Below are positions 7,874-14,745 of a DNA stretch of 39,436 nt, piece after piece. A program made the translations under genes and the position numbers. This DNA comes from VGJV01 sp964646415 (lineage in GTDB: Bacteria > Patescibacteriota > Minisyncoccia > UBA6257 > 2-01-FULL-56-20). Below the pieces are notes generated by a model that did no database searches, was not told the DNA's origin, and was given only the letters and a program-made list of their open reading frames with translations. The DNA is taken from assembly GCA_964646415.1 (NCBI GenBank), contig CAZYEL010000009.1:1-39436 (forward strand). Reading direction: 5' to 3'. Position 1 is the first letter of the stretch. The number at the start of each line of letters is the position of its first letter.

Positions 7874-9655
7874 ATGACCGCAGAAACGAAGGAGTGTCAG
7901 AATTGTAAGGGTGAATTCACGATTGAACCCGAGGATTTTGATTTCTATAAAAAAATCCAGGTTCCGCCGCCCACGTGGTGCCCGCCGTGCCGCAACATGC
8001 GGCGGATGGCGTGGCGGGAAGAGCGGTCGCTCTACAAGAGCGTGTGCAAACTTTGCGGGAAAGCAATCGTGACTATCCATGCGCCGGACGGGCCTTTCAC
8101 TATCTACTGCCGTGAATGTTTCCGGTCGGATAAATGGGACCCGATGAGCTATGGACAGGAATACAATTTTAGCAAACCGTTCTTCAAGCAATACCGGGAA
8201 CTTATGGAAGCGGTGCCCCGTCCTGCACTCACGGGGGCGAACATTGTGAATAGTCCTTTCTCGCATGCTTCCGAAAGCGTGAAAAATTGCTATTTGACGT
8301 TTTGGAGCTATTTTTCGGAGGATTCCCAATATTGCTACGCACTGCTCCTCTCGCGAAACGCGTTCGATTGCTATGTTGCTGATAATTCGGACCATGTATA
8401 CGAATCGTTGCATTCCAACCGTCTCTATAGAATCCGATTTGGCTATTTTTCCGATGATTGCCTTGAATCATCCTTCCTCTTCAATTGCGTAGGGTGCTCC
8501 GACTGTTTCGGGTGCGTGAACCTCCGCAAGCAGAAGTATTGTTTGTGGAATAAGCAACTCTCCAAGGAGGAATATCAAAAACAGGTGGAGTATTGGGATT
8601 TGGGAAGCCATGCTCGGCTTGAGGAAGCGAAGGAAAAACTTAGAGAGTTCTATCTCTCCACGCCGCACCGGTACGCTCATATGGTAAACGCCTTCAATGT
8701 TACAGGAGATATCATCAGGGACACAAAGAACTGCAAAATATGTTTTTCTGCGCTTGATGGCGTGGAAAACTGCAAATACCTCTATTTCGGGGGATTGGGT
8801 CTGAAAGACAGTTTTGACGTAAGCGGCGGGGGGGACACCTCGGAACTGCTGTACGAAATCTTTGGGGTTACCGGAAACGCCCAGCGGTGTTTCTTCTCTG
8901 CGGGAGGGAGCAATTCACGCGACACTTTTTATTGCGATTGGGCGGAAAACTCATCCAATCTCTTCGGGTGCATTTCGCTTCGCCATAAGCAGCATTGCAT
9001 TTTAAACAAGCAGTATTCGAAAGATGAATACCAAAAGCTAAAGGAGAAAATAATCGCGCACATGAATGCGATGCCGTATCTCGATAAAAAAGGGAGAGTG
9101 TATAGATTTGGCGAGTTTTTTCCCACGGAGATTTCCGCATACGCGTATAATGAAGTGTTCGGATTTCCATGGTATCCGAAAACGAAAGAAGAAGTGCTTG
9201 CGGAAGGATGGCAGTGGCGGGAACCGCAGGAGCGCGCGTATACGATTACGTTGCGGCCGGATAATATGCCCGATCATATCCGTGACGCGAAGGATTCTAT
9301 TCTTAACGAAACGATTGGTTGCGCTCACGCGGGTTTATGTAGTGAGCAATGCTCGACTGCATTCCGCATTACGCGCGAGGAACTTCAATTTTATCGCGAG
9401 ATGCAGATTGCGTTGCCGCGATTATGCCCAAGCTGCCGGTACGCCGAGCGATTGCGGTGGCGGAACGGATACAGTCTTTTCCAGCGGAAATGCATGTGCG
9501 ATGGAACAAGGAGCAAAGGGCAAATAGCATATAGTAATACCGCAACTCATTCCCATGGTAGCGAGTCATGCCCGAATGGATTTGAGACCACATTCGCACC
9601 GGAAAAACCGGAAATAGTATATTGTGATGCCTGCTATAAGTCTGAATTTCTATGA
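7874..9655 (+). CDS. P4: large Cys-rich paralogue, extended C-terminal module
   Basis: Fourth family member, 593 residues. The N-terminal module is complete (CxxC at 8/11, 36/39 and two more pairs). The start at 7874 rather than 7862 is supported by alignment and by the AAAATAGAATG context shared with P3. The C-terminal module is of a second type seen also in P5 and P6: the first pair becomes C-A-H-A-G-L-C-S-E-Q-C, and the third is followed by C-M-C, a loop with H-S-H-G, C-P-N-G-F-E-T and finally Y-C-D-A-C-Y. The loop contains a repeat word (9511-9534) like the one inside murC. The two solenoid-like lobes are as in P1. The stop overlaps the start of a 34-residue ORF (ATGA). Function unknown. 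Confidence 0.85.
   Translation: MTAETKECQNCKGEFTIEPEDFDFYKKIQVPPPTWCPPCRNMRRMAWREERSLYKSVCKLCGKAIVTIHAPDGPFTIYCRECFRSDKWDPMSYGQEYNFSKPFFKQYRELMEAVPRPALTGANIVNSPFSHASESVKNCYLTFWSYFSEDSQYCYALLLSRNAFDCYVADNSDHVYESLHSNRLYRIRFGYFSDDCLESSFLFNCVGCSDCFGCVNLRKQKYCLWNKQLSKEEYQKQVEYWDLGSHARLEEAKEKLREFYLSTPHRYAHMVNAFNVTGDIIRDTKNCKICFSALDGVENCKYLYFGGLGLKDSFDVSGGGDTSELLYEIFGVTGNAQRCFFSAGGSNSRDTFYCDWAENSSNLFGCISLRHKQHCILNKQYSKDEYQKLKEKIIAHMNAMPYLDKKGRVYRFGEFFPTEISAYAYNEVFGFPWYPKTKEEVLAEGWQWREPQERAYTITLRPDNMPDHIRDAKDSILNETIGCAHAGLCSEQCSTAFRITREELQFYREMQIALPRLCPSCRYAERLRWRNGYSLFQRKCMCDGTRSKGQIAYSNTATHSHGSESCPNGFETTFAPEKPEIVYCDACYKSEFL
9511..9534 (+). repeat. GCAAAGGGCAAATAGC repeat word inside P4
   Basis: This stretch encodes part of the variable loop of the C-terminal zinc module, where P4 differs from P5 and P6. 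The word is shared with the insertion in murC (27751-27790) and, in variant form, with fmt (35947-35975), suggesting a dispersed repeat captured in frame. Confidence 0.5.
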
Positions 9656-9756
9656 GAAATTTTTTCTGGCGGCTTAAAAAATATCAATATGTGTTTCGGT
9701 TGCTTCTGCAACAGGCAACGTTTCGGATTAAGATATTCCTCCGTAAGCTGAAATAG
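9652..9756 (+). CDS. Small basic peptide ORF (34 aa) coupled to P4
   Basis: ATG 9652 overlaps the P4 stop as ATGA and the frame ends with TAG 9754-9756. The 34-residue product begins MRNFFWRLKKYQYVFRLLLQ and continues with more Arg, Lys and Ile, ending R-K-L-K. About a third of it is Lys/Arg, with many aromatic and aliphatic residues, so it could form an amphipathic basic helix. The coupling repeats the arrangement seen after P1. It is short enough to be chance, so confidence is limited; conservation behind P4-like genes elsewhere would decide. Confidence 0.4.
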   Translation: MRNFFWRLKKYQYVFRLLLQQATFRIKIFLRKLK

Positions 9757-9763
9757 CGAGGAA

Positions 9764-9788
9764 GCACGAATTATGGCATAATTTGTGC
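9764..9788 (+). promoter_or_regulatory. 25-bp palindrome overlapping a -10-like box before the ATPase
   Basis: The stretch GCACGAATTATG / CATAATTTGTGC is an inverted repeat with 11 of 12 positions matching around one central base. Its right half includes CATAAT (9777-9782), a plausible -10 hexamer 7 nt before ATG 9790. It could be an operator that a dimeric repressor would use to block this promoter. No convincing -35 is visible. Confidence 0.5.
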
Positions 9789-9789
9789 A

Positions 9790-11712
9790 ATGGACTTTGA
9801 CCCTGCGAAAGACGTTGTTTACTTCGGACGCACTGATTTCCGGAACACCAACCGGCTTTTCGGCGTCAAGCGTACCGACCGGCGGCAGCATATGTACGTG
9901 GTGGGGAAAACCGGCACCGGAAAAAGCGCGCTTCTGAACAATATGATTGTGCAAGATATCTCGAACGGCGAGGGAGTATGCGTCGTGGACCCGCACGGAG
10001 AATTGGTGGAGGGAATCCTCGAGAAGGTTCCGGAGAAGCGGCTCAATGATGTGATTTACGTCAATCCTGCGGACACGGAATACCACATCGGTTTTAATGT
10101 GCTCGAGCTTCCCGACCCGAAGTACAAGCACCTTGTGGCGTCGGGACTTATGGGCATTTTCACCAAAATCTGGGCGAACGTATGGTCCGCGCGTATGGAG
10201 TACATCATGAATAACGCTATCCTGGCGCTTCTCGATACGCCCGGTTCGACGCTCCTCGGCGTCATCCGGATTCTCGTGGACAAAGATTACCGGCAGCAGA
10301 TTATCGCGAACGTGCAGGACCCGGTGGTGAAGGCCTTTTGGGTGCACGAGTTCGAAGCGTGGCGCGACCAATTCAGGAACGAAGCCATCGCGCCGATTCA
10401 AAACAAGGTGGGGCAATTTCTTTCGACTTCCATCATCCGGAATATCGTGGGGCAGTCGCGGAGCACGATTGACATTTTCCAGCTGATGAACGAGGGGAAA
10501 ATTCTTCTTATCAATGTATCGAAGGGGCGCATCGGTGAAGACAATTCCGCGCTTTTGGGCGCAATGTTTATCACCAAAATCCAGCTCGCGGCGATGGAGC
10601 GCATCCGCGTGCCGGAGGACGAGCGCGTGGATTTTTATCTTTATGTAGACGAGTTCCAGAACTTTGCGACTGATTCCTTCGCGGGAATTCTTTCCGAATC
10701 CCGGAAATACCGCCTTGACCTCATTCTCGCCCACCAATATATCGGGCAGCTCGTGACGGATGTGTCGACCAAAGTCCGCGACGCGATTTTCGGAAACGTA
10801 GGCACGATGATTATCTTCCGCGTAGGCGCGACTGATGCGGAATTTTTAGAATCCGAATTCGAGCCGGAGTTCATGCCGCAGGACATCGTGAATCTCCCAA
10901 ACTATGCCGTGTATCTGAAACTCATGGTGGACGGGGTAACTTCCCGGCCGTTTTCTGCCGCGACTTTGCCGCCGTTCAAGATGACGGTCGCGGAAACCAC
11001 CAAGGAAACCATTATCCGGAATTCCCAGAAACGCTATGCGCGCCCTGCGGCCGTTGTGGAAGACGAAATCAACCGCTGGAGCGGCGTGATGGCCAGTGCG
11101 GAGGGCGCGGCACCGTCGGCGGGCCTCTCGGGCAGGGACGGCACGTATATCGCTACCTGTTCGTCATGCGGCAAAACAACGACGGTCCCTTTCGCGCCAG
11201 ACCCATCGCGGCCCATCTACTGCAAAGATTGCCTTAACCGCGTAAAAGCGGGAGAGATTTTGCCGGTGAAACTTCCCCGTGTTCAGAAGAAAATCCGGGA
11301 TTCTTCAAAAGACGCGCTTGCGGCAGTGGGCATCGAATTCGAAATGCAGCCAAAGGGAAAAGAAGAAATTGAGGAGCCGGAAGTGGAAGCGGCGGTAATA
11401 GAAGAAAGGGAAGAAGCCAAACCTCCGATGCAGCCGCCCGCCGAAGCAGCCCCGCCGCCAACACTTGCAGTCCAGGAGATGCCTGTTCCCGAAACTCCGA
11501 AAACAGATGTGCCTGCGGCGGTTCTTCCCGAGGCAAAGCCGGAAGCGGCACCCGCGCCGACGGGGATGTCGCTTGCCGACTTGAAGCCCCCAAAAAAAAC
11601 TCACCACATCATCAAAGAGCGGAGCACTCCGCAAGTGGACGTGGATGAATTGCGCAAATCGATTTCCGCATCCCTGGACCAAATCCTTAACCAGGAGAAA
11701 AAAGAAGAGTAG
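9790..11712 (+). CDS. VirD4/TraG-like (HerA-FtsK superfamily) ATPase with C-terminal zinc ribbon
   Basis: A 640-residue ATPase of the type IV coupling-protein kind, which pumps DNA or delivers substrates to a secretion channel. Walker A is GKTGTGKS at 39-46, followed by C-V-V-D-P-H-G-E-L; Walker B is in F-Y-L-Y-V-D-E-F-Q-N-F around 278-288; the following S-R-K-Y-R-L-D-L-I-L-A-H-Q-Y motif is typical. No membrane segments are visible, unlike classical VirD4. At C457, C460, C478 and C481 there is a zinc ribbon with F-A-P-D-P-S-R-P-I-Y-C, the same spacing as the last ribbon of P1. A Pro/Ala/Glu-rich linker leads to a charged C-terminus. No other type IV secretion genes are in the window. Exact role unknown. 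Confidence 0.88.
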   Translation: MDFDPAKDVVYFGRTDFRNTNRLFGVKRTDRRQHMYVVGKTGTGKSALLNNMIVQDISNGEGVCVVDPHGELVEGILEKVPEKRLNDVIYVNPADTEYHIGFNVLELPDPKYKHLVASGLMGIFTKIWANVWSARMEYIMNNAILALLDTPGSTLLGVIRILVDKDYRQQIIANVQDPVVKAFWVHEFEAWRDQFRNEAIAPIQNKVGQFLSTSIIRNIVGQSRSTIDIFQLMNEGKILLINVSKGRIGEDNSALLGAMFITKIQLAAMERIRVPEDERVDFYLYVDEFQNFATDSFAGILSESRKYRLDLILAHQYIGQLVTDVSTKVRDAIFGNVGTMIIFRVGATDAEFLESEFEPEFMPQDIVNLPNYAVYLKLMVDGVTSRPFSAATLPPFKMTVAETTKETIIRNSQKRYARPAAVVEDEINRWSGVMASAEGAAPSAGLSGRDGTYIATCSSCGKTTTVPFAPDPSRPIYCKDCLNRVKAGEILPVKLPRVQKKIRDSSKDALAAVGIEFEMQPKGKEEIEEPEVEAAVIEEREEAKPPMQPPAEAAPPPTLAVQEMPVPETPKTDVPAAVLPEAKPEAAPAPTGMSLADLKPPKKTHHIIKERSTPQVDVDELRKSISASLDQILNQEKKEE

Positions 11713-11714
11713 AA

Positions 11715-11752
11715 GAGTAATCGCTACTACCGCGAATTGAGGCAAATAACGC
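11715..11752 (-). repeat. Reverse copy of the GCGTTATT...GCGATTACTC repeat
   Basis: Read on the minus strand, the ATPase-trmD gap gives GCGTTATTTGC, a spacer with ATTCGCG, then GCGATTACTC, the same words as at 7517-7541 and 28296-28338. It fills the intergenic gap. Confidence 0.55.
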
Positions 11753-11756
11753 AAAA

Positions 11757-12422
11757 ATGAGGTTTGATATTCTCACCATTTTTCCGAAAGTTATCGAGCC
11801 GTATTTTATGGAATCTCTTTTCGCCCGCGCGCAAAAGAAGGGGATTCTTACGGTGCGGGCACATGATCTGCGCGCGTTCACAAAAAGCCGGCACAAGAAG
11901 GTGGATGACCGCCCCTTTGGCGGAGGACCGGGGATGGTTCTACAAATTGAACCGATATACCGCGCGGTTCAATTTGTAGAATCAAAAATAAAAAATAAAA
12001 AAGCAAAAATAAGGACGATTCTTTTTTCTACACGAGGGAAAAAACTTGATGCAAAAACCGCCAAACGGCTTGCGAAATACGACCAAATTATCCTCATTTG
12101 CGGACGATACGAAGGCGTTGACGAGCGCGTCGCGGCACACATTGCCGACGAAGAAATTTCAATAGGGGAATATGTGCTTTCGGGGGGCGAACTCCCCGCG
12201 CTTGTGCTCGCGGAAGCAGTGAGCCGCTTCATCCCCGGTTTCCTGGGTACGCACGAATCGCTTGAGGAAATAAAAGGTTTTTATCCCGTGTACACCCGCC
12301 CCGCTTCACTCCGCCTTGGGAAAAAAACCCGCCCGTTGAATGTGCCGCCCGCGCTTCTCTCGGGCAATCACCGTCTTATCGAGATATGGCGCCGAACACA
12401 CGGCGCGTTGCATAAGAAATGA
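11757..12422 (+). CDS. trmD: tRNA (guanine37-N1)-methyltransferase
   Basis: TrmD transfers a methyl group from S-adenosylmethionine to G37 of tRNAs read with a G at position 36, which prevents +1 frameshifting; it acts as a knotted dimer in the cytosol. The 221-residue protein opens with M-R-F-D-I-L-T-I-F-P and has the family motifs D-D-R-P-F-G-G-G-P-G-M-V near 47-58, L-I-C-G-R-Y-E-G-V-D-E-R-V near 117, and S-I-G-E-Y-V-L-S-G-G-E-L-P-A near 137. A Lys/Ala-rich stretch after residue 75 is encoded by an A-rich tract next to a strong inverted repeat (11936-11983). The stop overlaps the comEC start by ATGA, so the two are coupled. Confidence 0.95.
   Translation: MRFDILTIFPKVIEPYFMESLFARAQKKGILTVRAHDLRAFTKSRHKKVDDRPFGGGPGMVLQIEPIYRAVQFVESKIKNKKAKIRTILFSTRGKKLDAKTAKRLAKYDQIILICGRYEGVDERVAAHIADEEISIGEYVLSGGELPALVLAEAVSRFIPGFLGTHESLEEIKGFYPVYTRPASLRLGKKTRPLNVPPALLSGNHRLIEIWRRTHGALHKK
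11936..11983 (+). repeat. 19-bp inverted repeat inside trmD
   Basis: Arms 11936-11954 and 11965-11983 are complementary at 18 of 19 positions around a 10-nt loop; the inner 15 bp are perfect. It lies in the codons for M-V-L-Q-I-E-P-I-Y-R-A-V-Q-F-V-E, partly in a conserved part of TrmD. The right arm is followed by an A-rich run. The transcript could form a very stable hairpin here. Confidence 0.75.
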
Positions 12423-13819
12423 TTGCGGCCGCTGCGCTCGAGACACTTCTTGCATTCGTTCTCGGCATTGCTGCAGCATCATTCAACGTCTCACTCATAA
12501 TCGTGCTCGCTGTGGGTTACGGTGCAGTCATCGGACTCCGCCATATGCAAGCGACGGGTTGGGCGGGTCTTTTTTGCGTTTTCGCGGCACTGCTTTTCGG
12601 ATTCGTGTACTTCTTTCTCTATCGCAATGTGCATACCGCATACACCATTTTGCCGCAGGGGAATAACGTCTCCTTCACGGGAATTGTTACCGATGAACCC
12701 CGCACCACGGAACGCTCGTTGAGGTTTTCGCTCGCACTGCAATCTCCGCACCGCGGCATCCTCACCGTTATTCTCCCGCCGAATAGGGACCTGCGCTACG
12801 GGGATGAACTTGCACTCCGCGGAAAAGTTATCGCCGAAGAGGGGAAGTATGTGGTCCTGTTTCCCGCCGCCGAAGTCCGCGCACGCCATAAGGGTTTTTG
12901 GATCAAAGAAAAACTCATCGAACTTAAAGCGGGGATTTTGAAGGGATTCGAACGCGCGCTGCCTCCGGACAATGCCGCGCTCCTTGGCGGCATCACCCTA
13001 GGCGCCCGTTCCAGCTTCTCGCCTCAGCTCAAGAACGCAATGGTGGACTCCGGAACCGTTCATATTGTTGCGGTTTCCGGCTACAACATCAGTATCTTGG
13101 CGATTGCGGTCGGGAACATTGCGATGTTGTTTCTTGCCCGCCGCTTCGCAATATGGCTCGCAATCGGACTCATACTTCTTTTTGTCGCGATGGTCGGAAC
13201 CGAAGCCTCGGTCGTCCGCGCCGCGATCATGGGAATCGCGGGGCTGGTCGGGGAATTCTCGGGAAGGCCCAAGGACCAGGGATACGCCATTGTGCTTGCC
13301 GCCGCATGCATGGTCGCATGGGACCCCAACATCATCCGGACCGATCTCGGGTTCGGACTTTCGTTTTTGAGCCTGCTCGGCGTGGTATATCTCGCGCCCG
13401 CGCTCCGTTCGCTTTGGCGGAAAACTCCCGACCGGGGGGTTCTCGAGTGGAAGGAAAACATGGACACGACCATCGGCGCACAACTCGGAGTACTCCCCAT
13501 ACTCCTCGGCGTCTTCGGCAAGGCATCGCTCACTTCAATTGCCGCAAATGTGCTCATCATACCGACGGTGCCGGTTGCCATGGGCATCGGATTTTTGCTC
13601 GGAGTCACAAATGGAACTTCCCCTTTCCTCGGTTTCCCAATTGCCCGCGTCGCGGAACTGCTTACCGGCTACGAAATTGCCGTGATTCAGATATTCTCAC
13701 GTTATGCGGTTCCTGTGGGAAATTTTCTCTTTTCTCCCGCTGCAGTCGTCATGTATTATGCGCTCCTCATGACCTTCATCTTTCACCAAAATAGGAAGGC
13801 GAGAACAAAAAATCCATGA
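12419..13819 (+). CDS. comEC: ComEC/Rec2-type competence channel, membrane part
   Basis: Inner-membrane protein of 466 residues corresponding to the N-terminal and channel parts of ComEC, which passes single-stranded DNA into the cytoplasm during natural transformation. It starts with hydrophobic segments, then a beta-rich region (about 75-165, DUF4131-like), then the competence domain with G-G-I-T-L-G-A-R, V-H-I-V-A-V-S-G-Y-N-I-S and many membrane helices to the end. Full ComEC proteins carry a C-terminal metallo-beta-lactamase-like domain; here that domain is encoded by the next gene, which overlaps by ATGA. The gene is coupled to trmD by the same kind of overlap. Confidence 0.9.
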   Translation: MIAAAALETLLAFVLGIAAASFNVSLIIVLAVGYGAVIGLRHMQATGWAGLFCVFAALLFGFVYFFLYRNVHTAYTILPQGNNVSFTGIVTDEPRTTERSLRFSLALQSPHRGILTVILPPNRDLRYGDELALRGKVIAEEGKYVVLFPAAEVRARHKGFWIKEKLIELKAGILKGFERALPPDNAALLGGITLGARSSFSPQLKNAMVDSGTVHIVAVSGYNISILAIAVGNIAMLFLARRFAIWLAIGLILLFVAMVGTEASVVRAAIMGIAGLVGEFSGRPKDQGYAIVLAAACMVAWDPNIIRTDLGFGLSFLSLLGVVYLAPALRSLWRKTPDRGVLEWKENMDTTIGAQLGVLPILLGVFGKASLTSIAANVLIIPTVPVAMGIGFLLGVTNGTSPFLGFPIARVAELLTGYEIAVIQIFSRYAVPVGNFLFSPAAVVMYYALLMTFIFHQNRKARTKNP

Positions 13820-14688
13820 TACGCTGGCTTATCGCGCATGCCATGCTGGTCATCATTGCGCTTGTCGCAGTAGATGTATTCGTGTGGACAGGAGTATTGC
13901 AAGGCACGCCTCAAATCACCTCATCTCTTCATTTTCTTGATGTGGGGCAGGGTGACTCCGAATTGCTGCTTTTGCCGGGCAATGTGGCGATGCTCACCGA
14001 CTCGGGTCCGGATAAAACCGTCGTACGCTCAATTGCCCGGGTACTGCCCGCCGGGCGCCATTATATCGACATCGGCATCATCTCTCATCCTCAGCTTGAC
14101 CATTACGGCGGATTCCGGGAACTGCTCACGCATTATCGTTTCGGCGCAATAGTCACAAACGGGCGCGAGGCAGCATCCGCGAAAGGGGAGTGGAACGCTT
14201 TGATGGAGGCATTGCGCGCGGAGCACATCCCCATAGTCGCGTTGCGCGGAGGCGACCGCATCCGCTATGACGAAGCGGTCATACAATTTCTCGCGCCCGA
14301 CGAAAAACTTCTCCGTAGCAACGAATTGAACGATACCGGCCTCGTGGAGTACATAGCCACTCCTGCATTTTCCGCGCTTCTCACCGCCGATATCGGCACC
14401 GACGTCGAAAAAATGCTCCTTAAGAAAGATATTCCGCTTATGGCGGACATCCTAAAAGTCGGCCATCATGGCTCAAAATATTCCACCGGAAGCGCGTTTC
14501 TCGCACGCGCGCGTCCGCTTCTTGCCGCAATCGGAGTGGGGGCAAGAAACAGCTACCGCCACCCCACCGTAGAGACGCTTGCCCGCCTCGCGTCATCCAC
14601 CGTTCGCGCGGTACTCCGCACCGACCAGCACGGAACTATCAGCATTATCCCGCAGGAAGGAAAACTGCGCGTTTTCACTGAACGGTGA
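13816..14688 (+). CDS. ComEC-type metallo-beta-lactamase-fold domain as a separate protein
   Basis: A 290-residue protein with one N-terminal membrane segment (about 7-28) and an MBL-fold domain from H-F-L-D-V-G-Q-G-D-S onward, the signature that starts the C-terminal domain of ComEC. The metal motif reads S-H-P-Q-L-D-H-Y-G-G (H91, Q93, D95, H96); in the canonical HxHxDH motif the Gln position is His, and many ComEC proteins have Asp. A later V-G-H-H-G-S-K-Y-S supplies another His pair. In ComEC this domain is thought to degrade the non-transported strand. The split from the channel gene, with coupled translation, suggests they act together. Whether this domain is active cannot be told. Confidence 0.85.
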   Translation: MIRWLIAHAMLVIIALVAVDVFVWTGVLQGTPQITSSLHFLDVGQGDSELLLLPGNVAMLTDSGPDKTVVRSIARVLPAGRHYIDIGIISHPQLDHYGGFRELLTHYRFGAIVTNGREAASAKGEWNALMEALRAEHIPIVALRGGDRIRYDEAVIQFLAPDEKLLRSNELNDTGLVEYIATPAFSALLTADIGTDVEKMLLKKDIPLMADILKVGHHGSKYSTGSAFLARARPLLAAIGVGARNSYRHPTVETLARLASSTVRAVLRTDQHGTISIIPQEGKLRVFTER

Positions 14689-14733
14689 AAGGAATTTGTT
14701 TAGAGTTTAGATATTAGAAATCAGTAATTCGAG

Positions 14734-14739
14734 TATAAT
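14734..14739 (+). promoter_or_regulatory. TATAAT box 6 nt before the amidohydrolase ATG
   Basis: A perfect -10 hexamer ends six bases before ATG 14746, so transcription would start at or next to the start codon (leaderless). No Shine-Dalgarno sequence is present. An iterated AT-rich stretch (14706-14731) lies just upstream. Confidence 0.6.
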
Positions 14740-14745
14740 GTGGGT

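Noticed and set aside
9634..10737. Minus-strand ORF of 367 residues in the ATPase gene
   Set aside because: It is antisense to clear Walker-motif coding sequence; no family features.
9790..11712. A complete type IV secretion or conjugation locus
   Set aside because: Only the VirD4-like ATPase is present; no relaxase, VirB4, VirB6 or pilus genes lie in the window.
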